Part shown: in pieces, positions 7,872 through 16,495 of the stretch
How the letters are laid out: every line of letters begins with the position of its first letter
How positions within the stretch are numbered: position 1 is the stretch's first letter
NCBI GenBank assembly: GCA_002310115.1
Contig: DBYI01000045.1
Span: 1-46,030 of the forward strand
DNA: 46,030 nt
Source of the DNA: Ruminococcus flavefaciens
Lineage (GTDB): Bacteria; Bacillota; Clostridia; Oscillospirales; Ruminococcaceae
Direction of reading: 5' to 3'
The notes under the pieces: generated by a model
What the model was told of the DNA's origin: nothing
Databases searched by the model: none
What the model saw: the letters and a program-made list of their open reading frames with translations, nothing else
Made by a program: the position numbers and the translations under genes

Positions 7872-9140
7872 ATGAACGAAACAAACCTTAATTCTAAACA
7901 GCGCTCTGACCTTAAGGGCGCGTACAAAACATTTGTAAGGCAGATGTCGGACTGGTACAACGGAGGTGAGCTTCCCGAACTGGCAGGTCAGGATCTGCGC
8001 TTTGTTTTAGGGCTACAAAAACAAAAGCTGCAATCCCTTGGAATTGATATAAAGTACGAGATCCAAATGAAAGGTTCAGGCAGAACCAATGTGGCAAGCC
8101 TTTCTCTCAGCGACAGAATATTTAAAAACACCATCATCAGCGGATATATGGATATGACAAGAAGCATTGGCAGCTCGCAGGAGCAACTCAGCAAAAACAC
8201 TACTGACATCGGTCTGACTGTGATGATACAGGAGCTGAAAAACGGAACTCACCCCGATGACAATATGGCATTATGCTGTCCTCACTGTGGTGCGCCTTCA
8301 ATGATCGGCATGCTGCAGTGCGGTTGTAAATACTGCGGTACGAAATTTATTATGAGCGAATTTTATCCGAAAGTCATGAACTATTCAATTAATGAACGCT
8401 ATATTAGCGAAAGGATAAGAAGCAAAAATAAACGCGATCTGACAATTCTGATAACAGCGTGCAGCATACCGTTAGTAATAGTTGGGATAATAATTGACAT
8501 GTTCGCAAGTCAGGGCAGATACATGATACTGAATATTATACTCGGTATTCTTGGCAGAATCGTTGGCGGAGCGATGTTCGGCGGCATGATTTTTGTGTTC
8601 AAAAAGCTTTTTGAGACCTTCGGAATTATTGGAAAGGGTCTGCGGGGCGGAAGACATACGATCTCAACGCTGATTAATGCGAATAAGATCAAAAATTACG
8701 ATCCTGAATTTTCATCAGAATACTTCCGTGATAAGATAATATCTCTGTTCAGAATGGCTGTTTACAGCAAAGATGCTTCGGAACTTGCCTGCTGCAAATG
8801 TCAGTGTCCAGAAAGGGCAGCTGATATCATTGAAGCACAGCTTTTCAATTTCAACATAAACAGCTGCAAAATAACAGACGGCGTATGCGATGCGGAAGTT
8901 ACGCTATTTCTGGATTGTCTGCATTACAAGGAAAGAAAAGTCGTAAGCAAATCGGACAAGTTCAGAATGTGTATGAGGAAGCGTATCAAAGCTCCGACAG
9001 AACTTGGCTTTTCTTTTGCGGCCGTAAAATGCCCGTCATGCGGTGCAAGTTTTGATGCCCGCAATGTAAAAGCCTGTCCTTACTGCAGCAGTGAGTATTT
9101 GCATGAAGAGCACGACTGGATCATTATTGATTTGAAATGA
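7872..9140 (+). CDS. Membrane protein with two zinc ribbons and a TIM44-like C-terminal domain
   Basis: 422 aa, ATG with AAGGGGAATGA SD. Residues 1-125 are a soluble helical region. A Cys-rich zinc-binding region (C136/C139, then C150/C152/C155) precedes two or three hydrophobic segments at ~190-255 (TILITACSIPLVIVGIIID; ILNIILGILGRIVGG). Residues ~275-385 (DPEFSSEYFRDKIISLFRM...) resemble the TIM44-like domain found in Firmicute membrane proteins, and a second zinc ribbon ends the protein (C387/C390, C402/C405). I infer a membrane-bound protein with cytosolic metal-binding ends; substrate unknown. It is monocistronic, with no clear terminator. Confidence 0.72.
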   Translation: MNETNLNSKQRSDLKGAYKTFVRQMSDWYNGGELPELAGQDLRFVLGLQKQKLQSLGIDIKYEIQMKGSGRTNVASLSLSDRIFKNTIISGYMDMTRSIGSSQEQLSKNTTDIGLTVMIQELKNGTHPDDNMALCCPHCGAPSMIGMLQCGCKYCGTKFIMSEFYPKVMNYSINERYISERIRSKNKRDLTILITACSIPLVIVGIIIDMFASQGRYMILNIILGILGRIVGGAMFGGMIFVFKKLFETFGIIGKGLRGGRHTISTLINANKIKNYDPEFSSEYFRDKIISLFRMAVYSKDASELACCKCQCPERAADIIEAQLFNFNINSCKITDGVCDAEVTLFLDCLHYKERKVVSKSDKFRMCMRKRIKAPTELGFSFAAVKCPSCGASFDARNVKACPYCSSEYLHEEHDWIIIDLK

Positions 9141-9230
9141 TTTGATTTGTGAAAATGCGGCATAAAGGCACTGTATCAATAATAATTCAAATCAATCATT
9201 AAGCACTTGTCCAATTAAAACTATATTTTT

Positions 9231-9275
9231 GAGTCGTGAACTCTCCCCTACCTAAAGAGGAAGGGGCTTCATAAG
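9231..9275 (+). mobile_element. Possible IS200/IS605-type right-end remnant
   Basis: GAGTCGTGAACTC followed by an imperfect hairpin (CCCCTACCT/AGGAAGGGG, 9245-9266, one A-A mismatch, AAAG loop) and GGCTTCATAAG. This layout recalls the right ends of Firmicute IS605/IS1341-type elements. No tnpA or tnpB remains. The coding remnant at 9275-9457 starts exactly at its edge, as expected if the insertion cut that gene. Identification is from memory of the motif. Confidence 0.35.
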
Positions 9276-9457
9276 AATTATTCTCCAATATCGGTATCTC
9301 CCGTGAAGAACTACTTTCTCAGCTTCAACTGTCTGAGAATACAGTTCAGAGCAGATTGAGAATGATACCTGATACACTGCTCATTGAAAATCGTCAGAAA
9401 GGGAGGAAGTATTATCTTCTTGACCTTGATGCAGCAGATAAGCTTTTTGAAGATTAA
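9275..9457 (+). pseudogene. C-terminal remnant of a helix-turn-helix protein
   Basis: Open frame of 60 codons with no start codon, ending at TAA 9455-9457 and followed by a good terminator. It encodes ISREELLSQLQLSENTVQSRL, an HTH-like pair of helices, then NRQKGRKYYLLDLDAADKLFED, a wing-like end. Its 5' part is replaced by the IS605-like end sequence. Winged-helix assignment is inferred from helix/wing pattern. Confidence 0.45.
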
Positions 9458-9466
9458 TATTTCGGT

Positions 9467-9492
9467 ACCGCCTTCAGGCGGTGCTTTCTTTT
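9467..9492 (+). terminator. Terminator behind the HTH remnant
   Basis: ACCGCC/GGCGGT stem with TTCA loop, then GCTTTCTTTTT. Ten bases after the remnant's stop, which supports that the remnant was a real gene end. Confidence 0.7.
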
Positions 9493-9587
9493 TATCTTTG
9501 CTAGTTTGGTTGCCAGACCATTACTATTTTAGCATTGAAGGTTATTATTTCCTACTCATAGCTAAAGCCTTTTGACCCTCCAGCAAA

Positions 9588-9608
9588 TGTCGCCCGTAAA
9601 GGGCGACA
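9588..9608. other. 8-bp hairpin between convergent units
   Basis: Perfect TGTCGCCC/GGGCGACA stem, 5-base loop, no T tract on either side. It lies 55 bases behind the stop of the minus-strand gene at 9664. It may act as a 3' processing or weak termination structure. Confidence 0.35.
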
Positions 9609-9663
9609 ATAATAGTAAATAAAACTTTCTGTGTAATGATATTTCATCGATAATCTATCATAA

Positions 9664-10215
9664 TTACGACTTGATCTCACTACCGCCCCATTCAACAACT
9701 GTAAAACCTTTTCTCTCAAAAGTCTCAAGCTGCTGCGGCTGGATATCCACTGCATCGTCAAGTGGAACATAAGTCATGAATACGCGGAGCAGACTGTCAG
9801 GATTAGGAGAAATACTAAGCTTTGCGGAATTAGTATAAGCGTTACCCTGGAAAGCAATGAGATTATACTTGTTATGCTCCATTCTTGGCAGCCAGTATAC
9901 GATAAATTCGTTCATTTCTTCTTCGGTAAGTCCCATATATGTGAGCTTTTCCTTAAGGAAGCTCTCAGCATCACTTCCTGCAACGCAAAATCCCTCGGAG
10001 AAATCAAATCTTGTGCGGCAGTTTAATGCGTCCCAGAACAGGTATTTATGATGTGTACCGTCAGCCATATTTAGAAGAGAACCATCAGGATATGCTGTCA
10101 CGTCCCAGCCATTGTTATACTTTGGATAGGTCGTTGAGAGCTCAGCTTCTGTAAGTTCCAACTCCACATGGACATCAGTCTCTTGCTCGGGATATAAGTA
10201 TATTACAGGTTTAGC
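9664..10215 (-). repeat. Long direct repeat encoding the KPVIYLYP domain
   Basis: This segment and 37902-38455 are on the same strand and align without visible gaps over most of ~550 bases, at roughly 80 percent identity by eye. They encode the last ~185 residues of the two modular proteins. At 28 kb apart they could support recombination deleting the DNA between them. Confidence 0.75.
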
Positions 10216-12264
10216 TGCAACAGCTTCATAGTTTATCGTGGGAGAAAAACCATCCTCTTTAACTATTTTTATCCAACCGTTTTGGCCGTTATATTCTGTA
10301 TATAACCATTTACCATCATTTCTCATATATCCAAGCTCTCTGATTCGTGTCCCCGCAGGTATATCAGCGATACAGTCATAGCTTTCGTTAGGTCCAAGAT
10401 ATAATTTCAGATTATCTTCGCGAACGGTCAATGAGTTACTATATCTGACAAACTCATTGGGCTGGATAACGGCTCTGGTATTATGGTAGATTAATTCCTG
10501 CCTCATCAGTATCAGATCAAATACATCAAGTTTGTCGTCATTGAAGTAGTCAGCCGCCCGCCAGTCTGCAAGAGCTGCATCGAAAGCGCCAAGCAGCCAT
10601 TTCTGGAACAATACAATATCCGATATACTGAAATTGCCGTCAAAATTCACATCACCTGTGGGAATAAAACTGATCGGAACAATAACATCCATAGAGTTGT
10701 TTTCATATACAGTTTTTTGGATATCATCTGTTATGATATTACAGCTGTTTGGAACTGCATATAAACTGATATCAAATCTACTGATCTTATCTATTTTCAG
10801 ACCCGAAGACACTTCGGAACTGAGATCAAGGCTGTAAGGATTAGAATCAAAATAAAATTCCTTACTGATGAAGTATGGGAGTGCCTGATTTTCAATATAG
10901 TAGTTGATAGCAGCGTTTAATCCAAATGGATATCCATAATCGTCGAGACAAAGAGTTTTACCATTATCAGCATTGATGAGCTTAAAGCGAATAGTATCTT
11001 TCTTGGGAATTAATCCCCTATCATCATTCAGATCTCCGAAGGTCGATGAGGCGGTTTTGAAAATCAGATCCATTGCGCCGTTGTCATAATATATGATCTC
11101 AGGCTGCTCTTCTGTTGTAATTTCGAATTTGTCCGCCTTCTTATATGCCATAGAAAGTGATGAAAGGCTGGGACTGAGATAGCATTCTTTTAAAATACTT
11201 TTATTCTTTGTCACAGTATAATTAGCAGCAGCTCCATTGAGGGTTGAAAACAATTCGTCTTTATAGATAATATCCGCATGGAACTTAAACGGATACGATT
11301 CCAGATATTTATCTGATATCAATTCCCCTGTCTCTTCATCGGTTACAGTTACTCTTGTCTGACCATTAAGAAGAACAGTCTGTGCATTGTCAAGAACAAC
11401 ACAGTCAGCGACTAGTGATTTTTCAGCAGGCTTATCGGATTCACCGATAAGATCATCTCTATATTCAAGACCGATAGTTGCATAGCCGTCATTTTTAGCC
11501 CTGAAAGCCCTCAATAGATGATTTGTTCCACCGTCAAGGGGAATCTCTGTTTCCTTACTGCAATCATAGTACTCATACAGTTCAGCGTAATCACCGAATC
11601 CAGTATACATCTGCTGCCATGTGTATGGTGTACCAACAGCAGAATCAAGACAGAATATGATAAGGTCATCTTTAACAGAGACTTCACCATTGTTCTTCTC
11701 ATAGTCCAGATACTCTGTCACGCAGTCAGGCATCCAGCTGAACTGGTCAGTCTCAGTGATGGTTTTATCTTCATTAACATAGAAAGTATGGTATGTCAGA
11801 TAATGTACATATCCAAATTCGGATTCAAGGGATGATGACTTCACCCAGTTGTCAATAAGCGATATTTCAAACTTCCCCTCTTCTAGCGGTTTGTAAACAA
11901 CAACCTCATAATCGGAACTGCTGTTTTCAGTACCGTATGTGTCGTCCTTTAACTGCTGCATTACGCCGTCTGTAGCACTTATCCGATAATGCGGCTCGCC
12001 ATTTGTATTTCCCTTGCGTTCACATTCGCGTTCTTCGTTGAATACAAGACACACAAGCCCGTCTTGTATGTGTGTTGTACCATAGACATTGCGGAATTCA
12101 AGTGCAGATCCAAAATCTGTAGGCACCCAGTCGGGAAGAGTTGCATTATCACTTGTCTCCTCTGCATAACCATTCGCGGGGGTGAATAAATTCCCTGTAT
12201 GTGTGGGAAAAGGAATAATCGCTGTTGAAGCCGCTATCACTGCAGCTAAGAGTTCCTTTAACAC
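9664..12264 (-). CDS. Secreted dockerin/SH3/KPVIYLYP modular protein
   Basis: About 866 aa from GTG 12264, preferred because AGGTGA lies seven bases upstream and gives a compact signal peptide (LKELLAAVIAAS); ATG 12282 is an alternative with a poor SD. Numbering from 12282: two WVPTD/FSWMPD repeats (~50-120 and ~195-290), as in the gene at 1-1929; an unrecognised strand-rich region (~300-535); dockerin ~542-597 (GDVNFDGNFSISD, then FNDDKLDVFDL, the second loop lacking the usual Gly); an SH3-like domain ~617-676 (LKLYLGPNESYDCI...WLYTEYNGQNGWI); and a C-terminal ~185-residue KPVIYLYP domain, which I know only as an uncharacterised domain. The 37.9-40.6 kb gene shares the last two modules closely. 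Expected to be cellulosomal or wall-attached. Confidence 0.87.
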   Translation of the reverse strand: MLKELLAAVIAASTAIIPFPTHTGNLFTPANGYAEETSDNATLPDWVPTDFGSALEFRNVYGTTHIQDGLVCLVFNEERECERKGNTNGEPHYRISATDGVMQQLKDDTYGTENSSSDYEVVVYKPLEEGKFEISLIDNWVKSSSLESEFGYVHYLTYHTFYVNEDKTITETDQFSWMPDCVTEYLDYEKNNGEVSVKDDLIIFCLDSAVGTPYTWQQMYTGFGDYAELYEYYDCSKETEIPLDGGTNHLLRAFRAKNDGYATIGLEYRDDLIGESDKPAEKSLVADCVVLDNAQTVLLNGQTRVTVTDEETGELISDKYLESYPFKFHADIIYKDELFSTLNGAAANYTVTKNKSILKECYLSPSLSSLSMAYKKADKFEITTEEQPEIIYYDNGAMDLIFKTASSTFGDLNDDRGLIPKKDTIRFKLINADNGKTLCLDDYGYPFGLNAAINYYIENQALPYFISKEFYFDSNPYSLDLSSEVSSGLKIDKISRFDISLYAVPNSCNIITDDIQKTVYENNSMDVIVPISFIPTGDVNFDGNFSISDIVLFQKWLLGAFDAALADWRAADYFNDDKLDVFDLILMRQELIYHNTRAVIQPNEFVRYSNSLTVREDNLKLYLGPNESYDCIADIPAGTRIRELGYMRNDGKWLYTEYNGQNGWIKIVKEDGFSPTINYEAVAAKPVIYLYPEQETDVHVELELTEAELSTTYPKYNNGWDVTAYPDGSLLNMADGTHHKYLFWDALNCRTRFDFSEGFCVAGSDAESFLKEKLTYMGLTEEEMNEFIVYWLPRMEHNKYNLIAFQGNAYTNSAKLSISPNPDSLLRVFMTYVPLDDAVDIQPQQLETFERKGFTVVEWGGSEIKS

Positions 12265-12316
12265 CTTAATGTCACCTGCCATCTCTCAAATTTACAGTAT
12301 ATAACTGTTTATTCTA

Positions 12317-12345
12317 ATTATACATCAATACGCCTATAAAAGCAA
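12317..12345 (-). promoter_or_regulatory. Promoter of the SH3/KPVIYLYP gene
   Basis: TTGCTT (12345-12340), 17-base spacer, TATAAT (12322-12317). The paralogue at 37902-40568 has the same TTGCTT-17-TATAAT arrangement. Confidence 0.6.
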
Positions 12346-12455
12346 TTGTAATATATTTAATTTTAGTAAATATGCTTCTATTATTTAACTGATAAGGATG
12401 TCAAAATTTGCGGCAGAAATCGCAGACTTTCTATGAACATACTATGGTATTTCTA

Positions 12456-12484
12456 TTGACAGAACTTCAATGCTCTGCTATAAT
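12456..12484 (+). promoter_or_regulatory. Consensus promoter of the GNAT gene
   Basis: Perfect TTGACA (12456-12461), 17-base spacer, perfect TATAAT (12479-12484). The leader to the ATG at 12617 is ~125 bases. Confidence 0.75.
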
Positions 12485-12616
12485 TGTTACTAACATAAAT
12501 TTGAATTATAGAGGCAAGCTACGTGAAGCTGAGTAAGTATGTATGCGGTGCAGTCACGCAGTTTTCTTTATTATTTGCAAAAGGCAATCTTGGTTATTTA
12601 AGGAAGGAAGAAAAGA

Positions 12617-13168
12617 ATGGAGCATAAGGGAACACAGCGCCTTGAAACGAAGCATCTGATTCTGAGAAGATTCTCTCTTGAGGATGACGAAGCCATGTAT
12701 GAGAACTGGGCAAACGATGATGAGGTAACGAAGTTCTTGTCCTGGCCTACTCACCCGAATACCGAGGTTACCGGATACGTGCTGAAGGACTGGGTAAGTC
12801 ATTATCCCGATGATGACTTCTATCAGTGGGCTATCGTTCCAAAGGTAGGCGATAACAAGCCTGTGGGTTCTATCGGTGTTGTAAAGGTCTTTGATGATAT
12901 CTCGGCTGTGCAGATAGGCTACTGCATAGGCAGAAAATGGTGGCATCATGGTATAACAAGTGAAGCATTGAAAGCCATTATCGGATTTTTCTTCGATGAG
13001 GTAGGCACTGAACGTATCGAGGCCATTCACGACACCCGTAACCCGAATTCCGGCGGTGTGATGAAAAAGTGCGGCATGAAGCACGAAGGCACACTGAGAA
13101 GAGCTTTCAAAGGTAATCAGGGCATAGGTGACGCCGAAATGTACAGTATACTGAAAAGTGAACGTTGA
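12617..13168 (+). CDS. GNAT-family N-acetyltransferase, RimJ/RimL type
   Basis: 183 aa, ATG with SD AAGGAAGGAAG. Opens RLETKHLILRRFSLEDDEAM, the standard start of Acetyltransf_3-type enzymes. Motif A, the acetyl-CoA pyrophosphate loop, is at ~98-117 (QIGYCIGRKWWHHGITSEAL), followed by a long helix; motif B has the NPNSGGVMKKCGM signature at ~142-154. Cytoplasmic. It transfers acetyl from acetyl-CoA to a small-molecule amine or protein N-terminus; the substrate cannot be read from sequence. Full length for the family. A 248-codon ORF on the opposite strand is a shadow of this gene. Confidence 0.9.
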   Translation: MEHKGTQRLETKHLILRRFSLEDDEAMYENWANDDEVTKFLSWPTHPNTEVTGYVLKDWVSHYPDDDFYQWAIVPKVGDNKPVGSIGVVKVFDDISAVQIGYCIGRKWWHHGITSEALKAIIGFFFDEVGTERIEAIHDTRNPNSGGVMKKCGMKHEGTLRRAFKGNQGIGDAEMYSILKSER

Positions 13169-13270
13169 TATATCAGACTGATATATTCGATCGAAGAGCA
13201 GTTTAGTTTTAGAAGATAAAAAACGCATTCTCAAAAAATTCCATGCAAACAATAATAGGAGGATAAAAGT

Positions 13271-13720
13271 ATGAAATATATTTGCGTATCTTACTATCAA
13301 GATAAATACTATATGGAATTAGACGAAGAAAATACAGCATTAAGAGAAATAATACTTCATGACCAATTAGCCTCTTTTGAGATATCATGCTTTGATAATT
13401 GCTTAGCGGAAGGAGAAGTGAATATTGACCAAATTGAAGGTGATATTTTAAAACTTTCAAAAGAGTATTTTGAGAACTTGTGGCAAACCTATACAGTACA
13501 GTATAAGTCTAAGTGGGATGAAATAAAAAAGTCTATGACTATTGGCACGATATTAGAAATGAAACAGTGTTACATTTATCCACAGGGAATTATACTGAAG
13601 CAGGATTATTTAACAGGCTTATGCGAAAAAATTGATGATTTTTCGCTAAATAGAATCGCAACAGTGCGTATAATCGGATATGATGATTTGAATATGTGGC
13701 TGATTGTTGATAAAGCATAA
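13271..13720 (+). CDS. Small unknown protein with a possible S1-like C-terminal domain
   Basis: 149 aa, ATG with SD AGGAGG eight bases upstream. N-terminal half (MKYICVSYYQDKYYMELDEEN...) is acidic with no known motif. Residues ~89-149 (MTIGTILEMKQCYIYPQGIIL...ATVRIIGYDDLNMWLIVD) have the strand spacing of an S1/OB fold, with G-x-I-L entry and IIGYD...MWLIVD exit. The role may be nucleic-acid related or immunity-type, but neither is shown. It is monocistronic. A 7-bp hairpin (13736-13759, CGGAGGT/ACCTCCG) without a T tract follows the stop. Confidence 0.62.
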   Translation: MKYICVSYYQDKYYMELDEENTALREIILHDQLASFEISCFDNCLAEGEVNIDQIEGDILKLSKEYFENLWQTYTVQYKSKWDEIKKSMTIGTILEMKQCYIYPQGIILKQDYLTGLCEKIDDFSLNRIATVRIIGYDDLNMWLIVDKA

Positions 13721-13891
13721 TAGTCTAGTAACGAATCGGAGGTAATCTCAAAACCTCCGCAGTTATAGTAGCAGCATAGGATTTGTTTTGTTCAGAAAGG
13801 AAAAACATAATAAACAGCTTATTATATGTAAAAACACTGCGAATAAATCGAAATATGATATGATCCAGGGTTTTACAGTTGTGATAAGGGA

Positions 13892-13943
13892 AACAGCTTT
13901 CAAAAGGCGTAGATACATAATTTGAAAGCTGTTGTTATTTTTT
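13892..13943 (+). terminator. Strong hairpin with T tract between two decayed genes
   Basis: 13-bp perfect inverted repeat AACAGCTTTCAAA (13892-13904) with TTTGAAAGCTGTT (13921-13933), then TATTTTTT. It lies 170 bases behind the gene at 13271-13720, in DNA that otherwise shows no gene, so it may end that transcript or be left from an element. Confidence 0.6.
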
Positions 13944-13967
13944 CCTGAAGGGTAGTTGTTTTTTAGC

Positions 13968-14256
13968 TCAGCGATGTTTGCTTAATTTTTCAATATTCTT
14001 CATTCTCGGCTTGGTAATGAAATCAAAATCTGTTCTGAAACCAACGATTTTATGAAGATCATCCGTGATCCTAGTCCTTTCATAAAGAGGTATATATCCT
14101 TGTTTCTGAATATCTGCAAAATTCATTGCTTTAAGTGTCTCCAGTATATCATCACATGTGTATTTTTCTCAAGTCTCTTTTGAATATCTGAAAAGATAAG
14201 CGACAAACAGAACACGCCACGATATCACAAATTATCGGGCTAAGTATATCCGGCAT
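13968..14256 (-). pseudogene. Transposase C-terminus remnant, IS4/IS1634-like
   Basis: Minus strand. From ~14162 a frame reads KYTCDDILETLKAMNF, then YIPLYERTRITDDLHKIVGF and FRTDFDFITKPRMKNI, ending at TGA 13970-13968. This is the characteristic tail of IS4/IS1634-type DDE transposases as I remember them. Upstream the frame carries a stop and a frameshift (FVAYLFRYSKET-stop; the other frame gives CLSLIFSDIQKRLEK), and the catalytic core is absent. ATG 14256 with AGGTGA is not a genuine start. Confidence 0.6.
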
Positions 14257-14370
14257 GATATCACCTCGTTGCTTTTTTACTATTATAACATTTAACAGTC
14301 AAAATTCAAGAAAAGTATTATGCAGCAATAGCTTTACTGAGCGTTATTACCCTTTTAAACTAAATGGCGA

Positions 14371-14399
14371 ATGACAAAAATGAATATATGTGGTATAAT
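14371..14399 (+). promoter_or_regulatory. Promoter of the metallophosphoesterase gene
   Basis: ATGACA (14371-14376), 17-base spacer, TATAAT (14394-14399). The TTG at 14399 overlaps the -10 box, which rules it out as the translation start. Confidence 0.65.
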
Positions 14400-14425
14400 T
14401 GATATATAAAGGCAGGCGAGATAAT

Positions 14426-15109
14426 ATGATATATATAACCGGAGATATACACGGCTCTCTTGAGCCTATATTCGACCTTGTAGAGAAATATGAACCCAAA
14501 GAGAATGATATAATAGTAATTCTCGGAGATGTGGGCGTAAACTATACAGGAAGATTACGAGATAATTATATAAAAGAAGAAATGAATAATATTGGGGTTA
14601 CATTTTTTTGTATTCACGGTAATCATGAGAACCGCCCTCAGAATATAGCTTCATATCAGGAAATGAACTGGAACGGCGGACGCGTTCTCTATGAGGAAGA
14701 TTATCCGAATATACTGTTTCCTATAGACGGAGACATATTTGAGTTTGAAGGCAAGAAGTGCATAGTTATAGGTGGCGCATACAGCGTTGATAAATTCTAT
14801 CGTCTGAGAAACGGCTATAATTGGTGGCCGGACGAACAGCCGTCACCGACAATAAAGGAATATGTTGAGGCGCAGGTAAAGAACAATAAAATAGACGTAG
14901 TGTTTTCTCATACCTGTCCATATAAATATATCCCCATAGAATGTTTCCTTTCAGGAATAGATCAGTCAAAAGTAGATAACAGTACGGAACAATGGCTTGA
15001 TACAATAGAAGAAGCAATAGAATATAAGGCATGGTACCTCGGCCATTGGCATACTGATAAACATATTGATAAAATGCACTTCCTGTTTCATGGCGTTGAA
15101 ACATTATAA
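14426..15109 (+). CDS. Calcineurin-like metallophosphoesterase
   Basis: 227 aa from ATG 14426 (AGGCGAG SD). Dinuclear metal-site motifs are in order: GDIHG (D7, H9), GDVG (D35), GNHE (N66, H67), a later FSHTCP His, and GHWHTDKH near residue 207. This is a complete phosphoesterase core without a signal peptide, so it acts in the cytoplasm on a phosphomonoester or phosphodiester; the substrate is unknown. The size suits small protein-phosphatase-like or nucleotidase-like members. A broken relative follows 54 bases downstream, possibly once in the same operon. Confidence 0.87.
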   Translation: MIYITGDIHGSLEPIFDLVEKYEPKENDIIVILGDVGVNYTGRLRDNYIKEEMNNIGVTFFCIHGNHENRPQNIASYQEMNWNGGRVLYEEDYPNILFPIDGDIFEFEGKKCIVIGGAYSVDKFYRLRNGYNWWPDEQPSPTIKEYVEAQVKNNKIDVVFSHTCPYKYIPIECFLSGIDQSKVDNSTEQWLDTIEEAIEYKAWYLGHWHTDKHIDKMHFLFHGVETL

Positions 15110-15163
15110 GATACAACCGAAGATCAGAGCTATGATAAAAACAGAAATAAGAGGTGGTATCTG

Positions 15164-15762
15164 ATGCATTACGTTCTCTCGGATATTCACGGCAATAAGG
15201 ATGCATTCGATACTATACTCTCAATGTTTGATTTGCAGCCAGAGGATAAGCTGTATATCCTCGGAGATGTGATTGATCGTGGAAAATACAAAATCGAACT
15301 ACTGCAGCAAATACGGACAATGCAGAATTGATAAATGCTCTTCGGCATCCCGAAAACTTACACCGCAAATATATGTGGAGAAATAATAGAAGTCTCGATA
15401 CCTTTGATAAGTATTTCACCCTTACAGAAGAAGAGCAGGAGGAGCTGATTTGCTATCTGGAGAAGTTTCCAGTACAAATAGAGGTAACCGTAAATAGGCA
15501 TAAATTCATACTGGTTCACGCTGCACCGGATGCCAAAGACGGATATCGTTTTTCAAAGGCAATGAAAAATCCCAGATTTATCAGTATTGATGACATCATC
15601 AGCACCTATCTGCCACTCGGCTTTTCAAATTTCAAAATAGAAGGCAGAGGAGTCGGAAGTGCTGTCGATCTCGAATTCCTGCTTTATTATCTAACAAAGC
15701 AGGAATACCAGCTTACTGTACGTGAAGAGATCTATCTTGACAGTATCCTGGATCTTTTCTGA
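15164..15762 (+). pseudogene. Frameshifted serine/threonine phosphatase-like metallophosphoesterase
   Basis: ATG 15164 (SD GAGGTGG) encodes MHYVLSDIHGNKDAF and LGDVIDRGKY, then stops at 15331. The reading continues in another frame (from 15328) with INALRHPENLHRKY, a linker and KFILVHAAPDAKDGYRF. The expected LLLGNHE segment that should sit between the two frames is missing, so a small deletion removed the metal- and phosphate-binding loop and shifted the frame. The usual C-terminal FGHTP motif is also not seen. Non-functional as a phosphatase. Confidence 0.75.
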
Positions 15763-15833
15763 ATATCATAACGGAACGGCAATTACACATGACATATGTC
15801 GCTGATTTGTGCATATTACAGCATATCCGTATA

Positions 15834-15862
15834 TTGACATATCGGCGGGTGTACTGTATAAT
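15834..15862 (+). promoter_or_regulatory. Consensus promoter of the 15905 gene
   Basis: TTGACA (15834-15839), 17-base spacer, TATAAT (15857-15862). It closely matches the promoter at 6622-6650, beyond the two boxes. Confidence 0.75.
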
Positions 15863-15904
15863 CATAACAACGGGAAATCGGAATTTTATTAAGGGAGTGT
15901 ATAT

Positions 15905-16495
15905 ATGACTGAAGCTGAAAAATATAAGAAAATAATACTTTTAGAAAAACAGACAAACCAAGTTATTTCGGAAGCGGTTGTTGATGAAATGCTTGCAGAG
16001 CAACTGAATGAAATGGGAAAGCAATTTTACGACAAAGCACAATCTTTAATTGATTGCTTCAAAAAAAGAATTCTGATTAATGATTCGTGTCTTGAAGAAT
16101 TGCAGGAAATGCTGGTTGAAATAACTGACGCTGCGAGTAAAGAAACTGCAAGAAAAATCAAATCATTCGAATTACAGCCTTTAAGAATCCAAGCAGGTTG
16201 GGAAGTAGCGTATAATAATTTTTCGGAATACGACCCCGGCATAGACGGTACACAATACGCATATGAATTGTGTGAAGATTTATTACAATTAAGAAATAAT
16301 AATCTATTGTTAGATTTAGGATGGTATCCATATGGAGATATTGAAGGAAGTTATAAGCTATATCTCGTTGATTTAACAAGGGAATCTCCGTTTGAATCAC
16401 CTCTTGAAGTATTTATGTCCAAATCAAAACAAGAAGTGATAAAGATAATAGAATATTGGACAAACTATGGTTTCTTTTCAAAATACCTGCATTAA
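15905..16495 (+). CDS. Small acidic cytoplasmic protein, unknown
   Basis: 196 aa; ATG with AAGGGAG SD. N-terminal ~90 residues are charged and helical, possibly a coiled coil (EMLAEQLNEMGKQFYDKAQ; EELQEMLVEITDAA). The second half includes AYNNFSEYDPGIDGTQYAY, LLLDLGWYPYGDIEGSYKL and LVDLTRESPFESPLEVF, globular in character. No signal peptide, membrane segment or known catalytic motif. It is monocistronic behind a consensus promoter. The character and context fit an immunity-type or orphan accessory protein; that is inference. Confidence 0.65.
   Translation: MTEAEKYKKIILLEKQTNQVISEAVVDEMLAEQLNEMGKQFYDKAQSLIDCFKKRILINDSCLEELQEMLVEITDAASKETARKIKSFELQPLRIQAGWEVAYNNFSEYDPGIDGTQYAYELCEDLLQLRNNNLLLDLGWYPYGDIEGSYKLYLVDLTRESPFESPLEVFMSKSKQEVIKIIEYWTNYGFFSKYLH

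Noticed and set aside
12554..13300. 248-codon minus-strand ORF
   Set aside because: Exact antisense of the well-supported GNAT gene; its protein has no recognisable features.
14399..14425. TTG start adding nine residues to the metallophosphoesterase
   Set aside because: The TTG overlaps the -10 box of the gene's own promoter; ATG 14426 has the SD.
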